This document shows, piece by piece, positions 1-8,166 of a stretch of DNA of 64,000 nucleotides. Under the pieces are notes generated by a model. It did no database searches. It was not told the DNA's origin and saw only the letters and a list, made by a program, of their open reading frames with translations. Within the stretch, counting starts at the first letter, position 1; the number at the start of each line of letters is the position of its first letter. The position numbers and the translations under genes are program-made. Source of the stretch: Brucella pituitosa (GTDB taxonomy: Bacteria; Pseudomonadota; Alphaproteobacteria; Rhizobiales; Rhizobiaceae); NCBI RefSeq assembly GCF_003049685.1, contig NZ_PYSY02000002.1:1029501-1093500 (forward strand). Reading direction: 5' to 3'.

Positions 1-718
1 CGAGTTCGCTCTGGATATAGAACAAAAGCTCGGCACCCATTACAGCAATGGAATCAGATATACGCCGGGCATAAAGGCGCGGTTCAAAACGCAATTTCAC
101 CCGTGGATAGAATCGAAGCGCGACAATCAGTGCCATGGCGTTGGCCGCCAGATACCACCATGCCCAATGCGCAACATCATGGGTTGTCGCCAGAAACATG
201 AACAAGACCGCAGCAACAGCACGCGTTACAGTTCCGAAAATCACAAGCAACGCTGAAATGCCAAACCGACGCAGCCCGTTATTGACGATGATGATCATTT
301 CCGTCGAGCGCCACAAAAGCGCTTCGGCGATGACAACAACTGCGAACGGCAAAAATGAAATGTCCCGGCTGAAGAAGACGAAGTAAACCAGCCACGAACA
401 GAGCGCAAAAAGCGGCAGGGAAACAAGAACCGCCGCCAAATAACCGGCTGTATATGTGCCAAGCAACAGTGGCTTCACCGTCGAGATGCGATAAAGCGGC
501 GAGCTGAACCCCAGTGAAACAAGGCGCGACAGAACCACACCAGTGCCTGAGGCGGTAGCAAAGATACCGAAGTCTCCAGTCGGCAAGGTGTTGGCAAGTG
601 CGATAAAATAAAGAAGGGAAACAACCAGTCGCCCGGCAGAGCCAGAAAAGAGCGAGAAATAGTCCCGCACGACTGCGCCTCGGCTACCCGATAGTTTCTG
701 GAGGGCTTTCGCGATCAA
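1..718 (-). CDS. Polysaccharide flippase (Wzx/MATE-like), C-terminal part outside the window
   Basis: From a TTG at 718 the minus strand stays open for about 239 codons and runs off the left edge, so the gene is partial. The product is very hydrophobic, with repeated membrane segments (roughly residues 28-45, 48-68, 86-112, 116-138, 148-170 and 176-195) separated by short basic loops. This is the architecture of lipid-linked oligosaccharide flippases that move polysaccharide repeat units across the inner membrane. The start is chosen because an in-frame TAA lies six codons upstream and GAGG sits just before the TTG. It is divergent from the Wzz-like gene at 912, which supports a role in surface polysaccharide export. 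The substrate cannot be read from the sequence. Confidence 0.75.
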   Translation of the reverse strand, partial: MIAKALQKLSGSRGAVVRDYFSLFSGSAGRLVVSLLYFIALANTLPTGDFGIFATASGTGVVLSRLVSLGFSSPLYRISTVKPLLLGTYTAGYLAAVLVSLPLFALCSWLVYFVFFSRDISFLPFAVVVIAEALLWRSTEMIIIVNNGLRRFGISALLVIFGTVTRAVAAVLFMFLATTHDVAHWAWWYLAANAMALIVALRFYPRVKLRFEPRLYARRISDSIAVMGAELLFYIQSEL

Positions 719-836
719 CCAAGGGCCTCGTCTTTATATTACCTGTTGCTTGTTAAGCCGCATATGTCGACCATAGAGCGATACTTAGCGAAAAAGACTT
801 AATTAAAAAGCACTAACCCGATAATCGGTACGTATT

Positions 837-844
837 TTAACCAT
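837..844 (+). promoter_or_regulatory. TTAACCAT half-site upstream of the Wzz-like gene
   Basis: TTAACCAT lies 68 bp before the chain-length gene start. In alphaproteobacteria this octamer resembles an extended CtrA half-site. The same octamer occurs upstream of three other genes here. Binding is inferred; the full TTAA-N7-TTAA spacing is not present. Confidence 0.25.
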
Positions 845-911
845 TTGTTCTCCATAAAAAACCTATAGTCGAAAGCATGTAGACTATTCTGGGGTACGGA
901 CATCTTTGACG

Positions 912-2690
912 ATGAGCGGTAATGACAAGCGCAATAAGGGAAGAGAGGAAAAGCCTCTTCTCGCATTTTCAGACGCGCCCGAGACAAGCCGCGAAGAATC
1001 TGACACGTCCAAACGTGACCCTCAATCTATCACTCCACCCATCACTCCACCATGGACCCCGCCTGCCACTCCTGAGGAACGCGCAGAACTTTTCCGCTCC
1101 CAGCAGGAAAGCAAAGCTGCGGAAGAAAAAGAAGTTTCCGAGCTTCGCAGTCGTATGGCTTCGATAAAGGCGGAGCTGGAGCGCAAGATTGCGGAACGCG
1201 AACAGAGCGTCAGTTCGTCCACGGATGAAGTGGCCAAAGTCAGCGCATCGGAACCGAAAGCCATCGTCACGGATGATACATGGCCCGCAAAGCGCGATGC
1301 GTCGAACACCGAATGGAAGCCACTTATCGATCCACGCATAGCGATTGAAGTCGTCAAAGGCTCGCGCAAATTGCTGATTGCGACGACGCTGATCGGCGGC
1401 ATTGCAGCAGCTCTCTACGCTATGACGATCCCACAAATGTATGTTGCTTCGACTGATATTCTGGTCGACCCGCGCAGCATCAAGACCGTCGGCACCGAAC
1501 TGACCCCGGGACAATTGCCCACCGATGCATCGCTGGCAATTGCTGAAAGCCAGGCGCGATTGCTTGATTCGAGCAGTGTTTTGCTCAAGGTCATTAGTCA
1601 GGCCGATCTGACCAAAGATCCTGAGTTCAACGGCAGTTTTGTTCCCACCGGTATTGCCGGCTTTTTCGCGCAGCTTAAAAGCATGATTAAGCCAAATACT
1701 GCGAGCGAGGGTCAGGCACTTGAAACCCGCGTTCTATATAATCTTTACGACAGCCTTACGATCGGGCGCGACGCCAAGACCTTCATCTATTCGATTTCGG
1801 TCAAGACACGCAGCCCTGAGAAATCGGCTGAAATTGCCAATCTCGTCGGTTCCGTGTTCCAGACAGAGCTTGACTCCCTCCAATCCGATGCCGCTCGCCG
1901 TAATGCGGAAGAGCTTTCGAAGCGCCTCGCCGATATGCGTGCAAGCGTGGAGAAAGCGGAACAGGCCACAGCGGATTTTCGCGCGTCACGTGATCTGGTC
2001 GATGTTGATGGCAAGCTGATCAGCGATAACGATCTTACACGCCTGAATGATCAGCTCACCAATCAGCGCGCCGAAACCGTGCGTCTTCAGGCGCGTGTTC
2101 AGGTTCTCAATGATGCGACAACGGGCAGTGTCATTTCCGGTACATTGCCGGAGGATCTGCGTTCCAACACGCTGACGGCACTGCGTGCGCAATATGCGCT
2201 GGCCAGCCAGAGCGCGAATGGAGCGTCCACTCAGCTTGGGCCGCGCCACCCGCAACTCATTCAACTACAGTCGCAAAAGCAGACCGTCCTGAATGATATC
2301 GATGCCGAACTGCGCCGTATCCGTGCGTCCTTGCAGGTCGAAGTACAACGCTCTGCCCAGCAGGAACGCGATCTCAATACGCGCCTCGCACAGCTCAAGT
2401 CGCAGCAGGCCAACAGCAATGACGATCGGGTGAAATTGCGGGAACTGGAGCGTGAAGCTTCAACTCTGCGCTCCGTATATGAAGCATTCCTCCTGCGTTC
2501 ACGCGAAACTACCGAGCAGCAGGGCATCACGACCACTAATGTCCGTGTAATTTCTGAGGCACGCCCACCGCTTGATCCTGCTGGATCTTCGCGCAAGCTG
2601 ATTGTGATCACAGGCCTGATCGCAGGTCTTCTGGCAGGTCTTGCCATTACAGCCGTCCGCAACTTCGGACGGCTGGTGCGCTTGTCCTAG
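912..2690 (+). CDS. Wzz/GumC-like exopolysaccharide chain-length protein
   Basis: 592 residues. A disordered Pro/Glu-rich N-terminus (about 140 residues, with a TPP-rich stretch) precedes a membrane helix at ~153-172. A periplasmic domain with long heptad-like coiled coil (~330-520) follows, and a second membrane helix lies at ~565-583 close to the C-terminus. This is the two-helix topology of polysaccharide co-polymerases (Wzz, GumC), which set chain length or link the polymerase to the exporter. There is no Walker A/B or tyrosine cluster after the second helix, so the BY-kinase part is absent. An in-frame TTG lies at 906, but ATG 912 has better spacing from the purine-rich GGGGTACGGA upstream. 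The long cytoplasmic N-terminal extension is unusual. Confidence 0.8.
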   Translation: MSGNDKRNKGREEKPLLAFSDAPETSREESDTSKRDPQSITPPITPPWTPPATPEERAELFRSQQESKAAEEKEVSELRSRMASIKAELERKIAEREQSVSSSTDEVAKVSASEPKAIVTDDTWPAKRDASNTEWKPLIDPRIAIEVVKGSRKLLIATTLIGGIAAALYAMTIPQMYVASTDILVDPRSIKTVGTELTPGQLPTDASLAIAESQARLLDSSSVLLKVISQADLTKDPEFNGSFVPTGIAGFFAQLKSMIKPNTASEGQALETRVLYNLYDSLTIGRDAKTFIYSISVKTRSPEKSAEIANLVGSVFQTELDSLQSDAARRNAEELSKRLADMRASVEKAEQATADFRASRDLVDVDGKLISDNDLTRLNDQLTNQRAETVRLQARVQVLNDATTGSVISGTLPEDLRSNTLTALRAQYALASQSANGASTQLGPRHPQLIQLQSQKQTVLNDIDAELRRIRASLQVEVQRSAQQERDLNTRLAQLKSQQANSNDDRVKLRELEREASTLRSVYEAFLLRSRETTEQQGITTTNVRVISEARPPLDPAGSSRKLIVITGLIAGLLAGLAITAVRNFGRLVRLS

Positions 2691-2717
2691 GATCAGTCTC
2701 CGCAAACCAGCGCTGCG

Positions 2718-3332
2718 TCAGGCTGTCTGACGCGTAGCTGTTTCAACACGCGGCAGCTTACGGCCGCTTGCGCGCAAAATGCCCTGCGCTCCGTCGAGAT
2801 GGCCAGATTTCAGCTCAATTGCCAGAAAGCGCCGCTTTTCGAACGGCCCAGGCATCGCAAGTTCAGCGGTCTGTTCCGCTGAAAAACCGAAGCGTTCATA
2901 ATATTCCGGATCACCAACAAGCAGAATAGCACCATGGCCGAGCCGTTTGGCTTCTGCGATCGCGTAGTTCATCAACCCCGAACCGATACCACAGCCCGCA
3001 GCCGATGGATCAACTGCAAGTGGACCAAGCAGCAAAGCTGGAACCGGAAAACCGAAAGCATCAAGCCCGGCTTGGACATTCCACAGGCGCACCGTGCCTG
3101 CCAGCGAACCATCCGCGCCAACAGCGGAAAAAGCCAGACCTTCCGCAGGCAGGCGACCACGGCGCAGCTTTTCAGAAGATTTTCTGCGACGGCCTTCGCC
3201 CATAGCGCGATCAAGCAGAGCTTCGCGCGCAATGATGTGCTCTACCGCCTCAACCGCAACGGTAAAGGCAGGGACAAAGAGCGGCGAAAGGCCGGTTACA
3301 ATATTTTCCTGAATTTCCAGATTTGCGTTCAT
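2718..3332 (-). CDS. GNAT-family N-acetyltransferase
   Basis: 204 residues. The central part carries a GNAT fold: a core strand with GPLAVDPSAAGCGIGSGLM, i.e. motif A with the acetyl-CoA pyrophosphate-binding G-x-G-x-G loop, followed by a helix and GDPEYYERFGF, a typical motif B ending for the YhbS-like group. The protein therefore probably transfers an acetyl group from acetyl-CoA to an unknown amine. It ends convergently with the Wzz-like gene, 27 bp apart, and a small hairpin (GCGTCAG/CTGACGC, about 2715-2733) covers its stop codon. Substrate is unknown. Confidence 0.8.
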   Translation of the reverse strand: MNANLEIQENIVTGLSPLFVPAFTVAVEAVEHIIAREALLDRAMGEGRRRKSSEKLRRGRLPAEGLAFSAVGADGSLAGTVRLWNVQAGLDAFGFPVPALLLGPLAVDPSAAGCGIGSGLMNYAIAEAKRLGHGAILLVGDPEYYERFGFSAEQTAELAMPGPFEKRRFLAIELKSGHLDGAQGILRASGRKLPRVETATRQTA

Positions 3333-3422
3333 GACATCTCACCCCAAGCATGGGCAGCCGCACATCCTGCCCAGCACTTTGCAGCGCCAGGCAGATTGAG
3401 AGGATCAATTAGACTTAATAAC

Positions 3423-3469
3423 GGTATGATCTCATCGGAAAACCGGTTCCCGCTTTTCGGGATCATACC
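3423..3469. repeat. Dispersed Rhizobiales palindrome
   Basis: Inverted arms GGTATGATC / GATCATACC enclose a core of the type CGGAAAACCGGTTCCCGC-TTTTCGGG. The same core in either orientation recurs near 37002 and 48488. It lies in the 149-bp gap between the acetyltransferase and ornithine decarboxylase and could act as a transcript end for the latter. Confidence 0.6.
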
Positions 3470-3481
3470 AAGCCTAAAAGA

Positions 3482-4615
3482 TCAGATGACGTATGATCGG
3501 AGCGGCTCAAAACCGTTGAAAGCCACCGCCGAATAGGTGGTGGTGTATGCACCTGTGCCTTCGATGAGAACTTCATCACCGATGGTCAGCGAAACCGGCA
3601 GCGGATACGGCGTCTTTTCATAAAGAACATCCGCACTGTCGCAGGTTGGGCCAGCCAGCACGCAAGGTTCGGTTTCGCCACCATCATGAGGAGTCACGAT
3701 CTGATAGCGGATCGCTTCATCCATGGTTTCGGCGAGACCGCCGAATTTGCCGATGTCGAGATAGACCCAACGCACATTGTCGTTGTCCGACTTACGCGAA
3801 ACCAGAACCACTTCGGTCTTGATGACGCCTGCATTGCCAACCATGCCACGGCCTGGTTCGATGATGGTTTCCGGAATGCGGTTGCCGAAATGCTTCGAAA
3901 GCGCATCGAAAATCGCCATGCCGTAAGCCTGAGCGGTCGGTACATCCTTGAGGTAGCGGGTAGGAAAACCGCCGCCCATGTTGACCATGCGCAGAACGAT
4001 GCCTTCGTCAGCCAGCGTGCGGAATACCGATGCTGCATCGCCGAGCGCGCGATCCCATGCAGAGAGGTCTGTCTGCTGCGAACCGACGTGGAACGATACG
4101 CCGTAAGAGTCGAGGCCGAGCGACTTTGCATGACGCAGCACGTCGATAGCCATCGCAGGCACGCAACCGAACTTGCGCGACAGCGGCCATTCAGCGCCTT
4201 CACCATCGGTCAGCACACGGCAGAACACACGGCTACCGGGAGCAGCGCGAGCGACTTTTTCGACTTCTTCAACGCAATCAACTGCATAGAGGCGAATGCC
4301 CAGCTCGAAGGCGCGCGCAATATCGCGCTCCTTCTTGATGGTGTTGCCATAAGAGATGCGGTTTGGCGTTGCACCGGCTTCCAGTGCCATTTCGATTTCG
4401 GCAACCGATGCCGTATCGAAGCACGAGCCAAGCGATGCAAGGAGACGCAACACTTCAGGTGCTGGATTTGCTTTCACAGCATAGAAAATGCGCGAGTAAG
4501 GCAATGCCTTTTCAAAATTCTGATAGTTTTCGCGCACGACATCGGTGTCGACGACGAGGCAAGGGCCATCGGGACGGCGGGTGTTGAGGAAGTCGATAAT
4601 ACGCTGCGTTGCCAT
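3482..4615 (-). CDS. odc: Ornithine decarboxylase (fold type III, PLP)
   Basis: 377 residues. Converts ornithine to putrescine, the first step of polyamine synthesis. Motifs of the alanine-racemase-fold (group IV) decarboxylases are present: YAVKAN with the PLP lysine at residue 48, HVGSQ, GGGFP, EPGRG for phosphate binding, and CDSADVLYE with the catalytic cysteine of the other subunit. The length matches the compact ornithine/lysine decarboxylases of Rhizobiales. An upstream start at 4648 exists, but ATG 4615 (MATQRIID) begins where the family begins. A long leader precedes it, and homospermidine synthase at 23.3 kb uses the product. Some family members also take lysine, so strict ornithine specificity is inferred. 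Confidence 0.93.
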   Translation of the reverse strand: MATQRIIDFLNTRRPDGPCLVVDTDVVRENYQNFEKALPYSRIFYAVKANPAPEVLRLLASLGSCFDTASVAEIEMALEAGATPNRISYGNTIKKERDIARAFELGIRLYAVDCVEEVEKVARAAPGSRVFCRVLTDGEGAEWPLSRKFGCVPAMAIDVLRHAKSLGLDSYGVSFHVGSQQTDLSAWDRALGDAASVFRTLADEGIVLRMVNMGGGFPTRYLKDVPTAQAYGMAIFDALSKHFGNRIPETIIEPGRGMVGNAGVIKTEVVLVSRKSDNDNVRWVYLDIGKFGGLAETMDEAIRYQIVTPHDGGETEPCVLAGPTCDSADVLYEKTPYPLPVSLTIGDEVLIEGTGAYTTTYSAVAFNGFEPLRSYVI

Positions 4616-5092
4616 GGTCGTTCTCCCGCGCGGCTTGATCTGCCGCATCTAGAGCGCAATCCAGAAAAAGATTGCGCAGAAAAAACACTTAGGGAATCTA
4701 ACCGAGCCCACCATGGGCCAAGAAATTCTCTAAGAGACAAAGTATGCATAAGCGCATTCGCGGTGAGGCCAGCCTTTGGAGATGCTGAGGTCACGCGAAA
4801 ACTCATGCGGCGGTGGAACAACGCTAAACCCGCGTTACTCCGCTTTGTCTGCCTTGGATTGGAATTGGAGAACCGCATCCGCACTTTTGGCAATGAAGGT
4901 GTGCCTCTTCAGTAATTCCGGCTTTTGGACAGCCGAAAGACACCAGAAAGGCCCGCACCGTCGTTGCTTCAAGATGTCCTCGATCTGGCGGTTGGCCTAC
5001 AGATCGACTGGAGCGGTTAGGTCCAGGTACCGTACCGAATTCCTCACCATTCGAGGATCGGCGGACACCCACAGGCACGTGCGACTTTGGGC
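4616..5092 (-). ncRNA. Long 5' leader of odc, probable speF-type cis-regulatory RNA
   Basis: About 475 nt lie between a good promoter (TTGAAT/TATATC) and the odc start with no convincing gene. Several self-complementary segments are visible, for example GCGCAATC/GATTGCGC near 4653-4676, GCCCA/TGGGC near 4706-4719, and CTGGA/TCCAG near 5009-5027. Alphaproteobacterial ornithine decarboxylase genes carry a conserved ~400-nt 5' UTR element (speF motif), so position, gene and length all fit. I recognise it by context, not by alignment, and the exact limits are estimates. Confidence 0.55.
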
Positions 5093-5098
5093 AAGGGC

Positions 5099-5127
5099 GA
5101 TATAATCTCAATCATGTGTTGATTCAA
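5099..5127 (-). promoter_or_regulatory. Putative sigma-70 type promoter of odc
   Basis: On the minus strand a -35 box TTGAAT (5127-5122) and a -10 box TATATC (5104-5099) are separated by exactly 17 nt. This would start transcription near 5092 and give the long odc leader. Confidence 0.45.
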
Positions 5128-5235
5128 TGACAAATGCGGGGTGCGCAAAAATAATTTTAAAGCTGACTCGCTGCTGCGTGCGCTTGCCATTGTTCAACAT
5201 TAGTGAAACAATCCGTCCCGTTAATTTCCCTTTCT

Positions 5236-5243
5236 TTAACCAT
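5236..5243 (+). promoter_or_regulatory. TTAACCAT half-site upstream of the amidase gene
   Basis: TTAACCAT at 32 bp before the amidase start, with another TTAA 16 bp before it. Same octamer as at 837, 17527 and 29229; possible CtrA-type site, unproven. Confidence 0.2.
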
Positions 5244-5274
5244 AAATGCTGATTTCGGCAGCAAGTCGTGAACA

Positions 5275-6465
5275 ATGACCCGCCTCGATTCCTTCAACGC
5301 CATCATCGCGAAAACTGAGAATGCGCCTGCTCACGCAACTCATGGCGTCCTTCTAAGTGCAACTCTTGCGGTCAAAGACATCTATGATGTGGCCGGAATG
5401 AAAACCGGCTGCGGAAATCCGCAGATTTTAGCCGAATCACCTGTTGCCACCAGATCAGCGCCGACAGTTGAAAAACTGCTTGCAGCAGGCGCCGCTTTCA
5501 TCGGCAAAACCCAGACCGACGAGCTGGCTTTTTCGCTGATGGGACAGAACTCCCACTACCCTTATCCCATAAATCCGTCCGCCCCTGACCGCGTTACGGG
5601 TGGCTCATCGTCCGGCTCTGCAGCAGCTGTTGCAGGTGGATTGGCGGATATTGCGCTCGGCTCCGATACGGGAGGCTCAATCCGCGCACCAGCCAGCTTC
5701 TGCGGTCTTGTCGGCCTGCGCACCACCCACGGACGTATTCCGCTTGAAGGTATCATGCCGCTTGCGCCTTCCCTCGACACGATAGGTTGGTTTGCGCGCG
5801 ATATCGATCTTTATGAAAAGGTCGGCCAGATTCTGCTCGGCGAGGACAAGCAGACTTTCGCCTTCTCGCAGCTTCTTTATATGCCGCTGCTGGAGCATCT
5901 GCTGCTTGATCATCCTGAAACAGACAGCTATCGCGCCATGTTTGCGAAAGTGCGTCCACATTTTGCAAACCTCAAGGCCGCAAGCCAGCCAACGCTTTCG
6001 ATAGATGAGTTATATCTCACCTTCCGCCAGATACAGGGCGCAGAAGCCTGGGCAACCCATGGCGCGTGGATTTCATCAGGTGACCGCAAGCTCGGCCCCG
6101 GCGTCGCCGACCGTTTTGCATACGGGTCAGAAATCACCCAAGAAACCCTGGCGCAACACCGCAGCCGTCGCACGCGGTTCACTCAGGAATTGGAAACAAT
6201 CATCGGTGACAATGCGGTACTGGCGCTGCCAACCGTACCGGGCGCCGCACCTTTTGCCAAAGAGCCGTTCGAGACATTACAGGCCTATCGCGAACAGGCG
6301 CTACGCCTTCTCTGCCTCTCCGTTCTTTCAGGCTTGCCGCAGATCACAGTGCCGCTCGGAACCGTTCACGGCGCGCCCATGGGCATTTCCTTCATCGGAC
6401 CACGCGGCAGTGACCGCGCACTGATCACACTCGCTCAAAAGATTCTTATTCAGACACAAGGCTGA
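5275..6465 (+). CDS. Amidase-signature family hydrolase
   Basis: 396 residues. The amidase signature Ser-cisSer-Lys triad is visible: Lys34 in AVKDIYDVAG, the Gly/Ser-rich GGSSSGSA (cis-Ser around 111-112) and the nucleophile Ser135 in GSDTGGSIR. The protein is shorter than GatA or typical amidases (450-500 residues), similar in size to plant AMI1-type indole-acetamide hydrolases. It hydrolyses an amide, substrate unknown; GatA is unlikely given the length and solitary context. The LysR gene starts 3 bp after its stop, so the two are almost certainly co-transcribed. No clear Shine-Dalgarno precedes ATG 5275. Confidence 0.85.
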   Translation: MTRLDSFNAIIAKTENAPAHATHGVLLSATLAVKDIYDVAGMKTGCGNPQILAESPVATRSAPTVEKLLAAGAAFIGKTQTDELAFSLMGQNSHYPYPINPSAPDRVTGGSSSGSAAAVAGGLADIALGSDTGGSIRAPASFCGLVGLRTTHGRIPLEGIMPLAPSLDTIGWFARDIDLYEKVGQILLGEDKQTFAFSQLLYMPLLEHLLLDHPETDSYRAMFAKVRPHFANLKAASQPTLSIDELYLTFRQIQGAEAWATHGAWISSGDRKLGPGVADRFAYGSEITQETLAQHRSRRTRFTQELETIIGDNAVLALPTVPGAAPFAKEPFETLQAYREQALRLLCLSVLSGLPQITVPLGTVHGAPMGISFIGPRGSDRALITLAQKILIQTQG

Positions 6466-6468
6466 GCC

Positions 6469-7383
6469 ATGGACACCCTCACACGTATGCGCGCATTTAT
6501 CGATGTGGTCGAAGCGGAAGGCTTTTCCGCTGCAGCGCGAAAAATCGGACGTTCCAAGGCACTGCTCTCCAAATATGTGCGGGAACTTGAAGATGAGCTT
6601 GGCGCACGCCTGCTCAACCGCACAACCCGACAGTTCTCGCTCACTGAAGCAGGCCATACCTACTATCATCGCGCTATCGAGATCATTCGTGAAATTGACG
6701 CGTTGCAGGATGCCGTCAGTGAAACCAGTTCCGATGCACGCGGCCGCATCAAGCTCTCAGCGCCGCGTACCTTTGCCGATGCGGTGATCGGGCAATCGCT
6801 GATCGATTTCTGTCTCTCTCATCCGGAAATCGTGCTCGACGTACGGCTGGATGACCGTTTTGTCGATCTGGTGGAAGAAGGTTTTGACCTCGCAATCCGT
6901 ATCACGCGCCTGCAGGACTCCTCTCTGATTGCCAAAAGGCTCTCACCGTTCCATTCCGTGTTGTGTGGCGCACCTGAACTGATCGCGCGCGTGGGCAAGC
7001 CGGAACGCCCCGAAGATCTTGCCGATAAGCCGTGCATCATCGACACCAATGCACGCTCACGCAACAACTGGCATTTCCGCAATACGGACGGCTCGATGAT
7101 GACCGTCAACGTTCACGGCCCGATCGAGGTCAATAGCCCTGTTGCTACCAAAACTGCAGCCATTGCCGGGCTTGGTTTCTGCTCCCTGCCAGCATTCATC
7201 GCCGAAGAAGAGATCGAGCGAGGCAGGCTCATTCCCTGCCTCGATGAATTCATTGTGAGAGATGGCGGCATCTACGCGGTTTATCCGCATCGTCGCTATT
7301 TGCCAGCCAAAATCCGCGCTCTGGTCGACTTTCTGACGCAGTGGTTCAAGGAACGCGAAATGCGCGAAGACACAAAACTGTAA
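6469..7383 (+). CDS. LysR-type transcriptional regulator
   Basis: 304 residues. The N-terminal winged helix-turn-helix (residues ~3-62) contains FSAAARKIGRSKALLSKYV followed by the LysR 'LLNRTTRQFSLTEAG' wing. The rest is the periplasmic-binding-like effector domain with a DVRLDDRFVDLVEEGFDLAIR segment typical of the CrgA/DsdC-like group. It follows the amidase gene in the same direction with a 3-bp gap. Most LysR genes are divergent from their target, so this co-directional arrangement suggests the regulator is part of the operon. Ligand unknown. Confidence 0.9.
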   Translation: MDTLTRMRAFIDVVEAEGFSAAARKIGRSKALLSKYVRELEDELGARLLNRTTRQFSLTEAGHTYYHRAIEIIREIDALQDAVSETSSDARGRIKLSAPRTFADAVIGQSLIDFCLSHPEIVLDVRLDDRFVDLVEEGFDLAIRITRLQDSSLIAKRLSPFHSVLCGAPELIARVGKPERPEDLADKPCIIDTNARSRNNWHFRNTDGSMMTVNVHGPIEVNSPVATKTAAIAGLGFCSLPAFIAEEEIERGRLIPCLDEFIVRDGGIYAVYPHRRYLPAKIRALVDFLTQWFKEREMREDTKL

Positions 7384-7477
7384 AAGATCGCGGTATAAAA
7401 GGCGGCACCTGTATCACTTGTCCCACTTTCGCCGCCTTCACCCTTATGGCTTGCATAAGCTTTCACGGAATCCATAT

Positions 7478-8158
7478 ATGCTCAATTTGCGCTCATGGCT
7501 GAAAAGCCCCCTTGGCCTTGCCGTAACACTGGCGACAGTGTTTGCGCCTCTGGCCGCGAGCGCGCACCCGCATGTCTTTGCCGATGCAAGGCTGGAACTG
7601 ACAATTGCACCGGACGGCACAGTCGAGAAACTTGCTCATATCTGGCGCTTCGATGATGTGTTTTCATCAACCGTGCTGATGGAGTTCGACAAGAATGGCG
7701 ATTTGCAGCTCGACAAGAATGAACTGATCGACCTTGGCCACGTCATCAACAGCTCCATCGCCGAGTTCAAATATTTCCAGACCGTGCTTGCCGATGGTAA
7801 AGATGTAAAAATGGCACGACCGAATGATCTGGCAGCTGACTTCTCCGACAATCATCTGATGATCGTTTTCACCAGCAAGCCTGAAAAGCCGCTAAAGCTT
7901 GAACCCGGACACAAGGTCAGTTTCGGCGTTTACGATCCGACCTTTTACACGGCCATCGACTATGTGAGCGATAATGAGCTGGTCGTCAAAGGGCTGCCCG
8001 CAGGCTGCAAGTCTGAGGTCATTCGCCCTAACCCCGATGAAGCGCTTGCGCAAAATCAGGGGACGCTGACGGAAGCCTTTTTCAATGATCCGGCAGGCAC
8101 AGACATGTCGAAGATTTTCGCCACGCGCCTTGAGATAGACTGCGAGAAAAAAGGATAA
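7478..8158 (+). CDS. DUF1007 periplasmic protein partnered with a Ni/Co transporter
   Basis: 226 residues. A signal peptide (hydrophobic ~10-25, ending AASAHPHVF) releases a mature protein that starts with a potentially metal-binding His-Pro-His. The body resembles the DUF1007 family, including an EF-hand-like segment DKNGDLQLDKNEL (~68-80) and the final acidic region. DUF1007 proteins are regularly encoded beside NicO/RcnA-type permeases, and here the transporter follows after 8 bp. I infer a periplasmic metal-binding accessory role. ATG 7478 is chosen over the TTG at 7418 because it places the signal peptide at the N-terminus. Confidence 0.8.
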   Translation: MLNLRSWLKSPLGLAVTLATVFAPLAASAHPHVFADARLELTIAPDGTVEKLAHIWRFDDVFSSTVLMEFDKNGDLQLDKNELIDLGHVINSSIAEFKYFQTVLADGKDVKMARPNDLAADFSDNHLMIVFTSKPEKPLKLEPGHKVSFGVYDPTFYTAIDYVSDNELVVKGLPAGCKSEVIRPNPDEALAQNQGTLTEAFFNDPAGTDMSKIFATRLEIDCEKKG

Positions 8159-8166
8159 TCAGCCTT

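Noticed and set aside
4700-4750. Trp-Trp-Ala-Arg in the odc upstream frame as a trp-type attenuator
   Set aside because: It resembles the end of rhizobial trpL, but the gene downstream is odc, there is no terminator/antiterminator pair at the right place, and the frame does not stop before odc.
3686-4915. 409-codon plus-strand open frame opposite odc
   Set aside because: It is a shadow of the high-GC third positions of odc; residues are rich in His, Arg and Cys and match no fold, while odc itself has all its family motifs.
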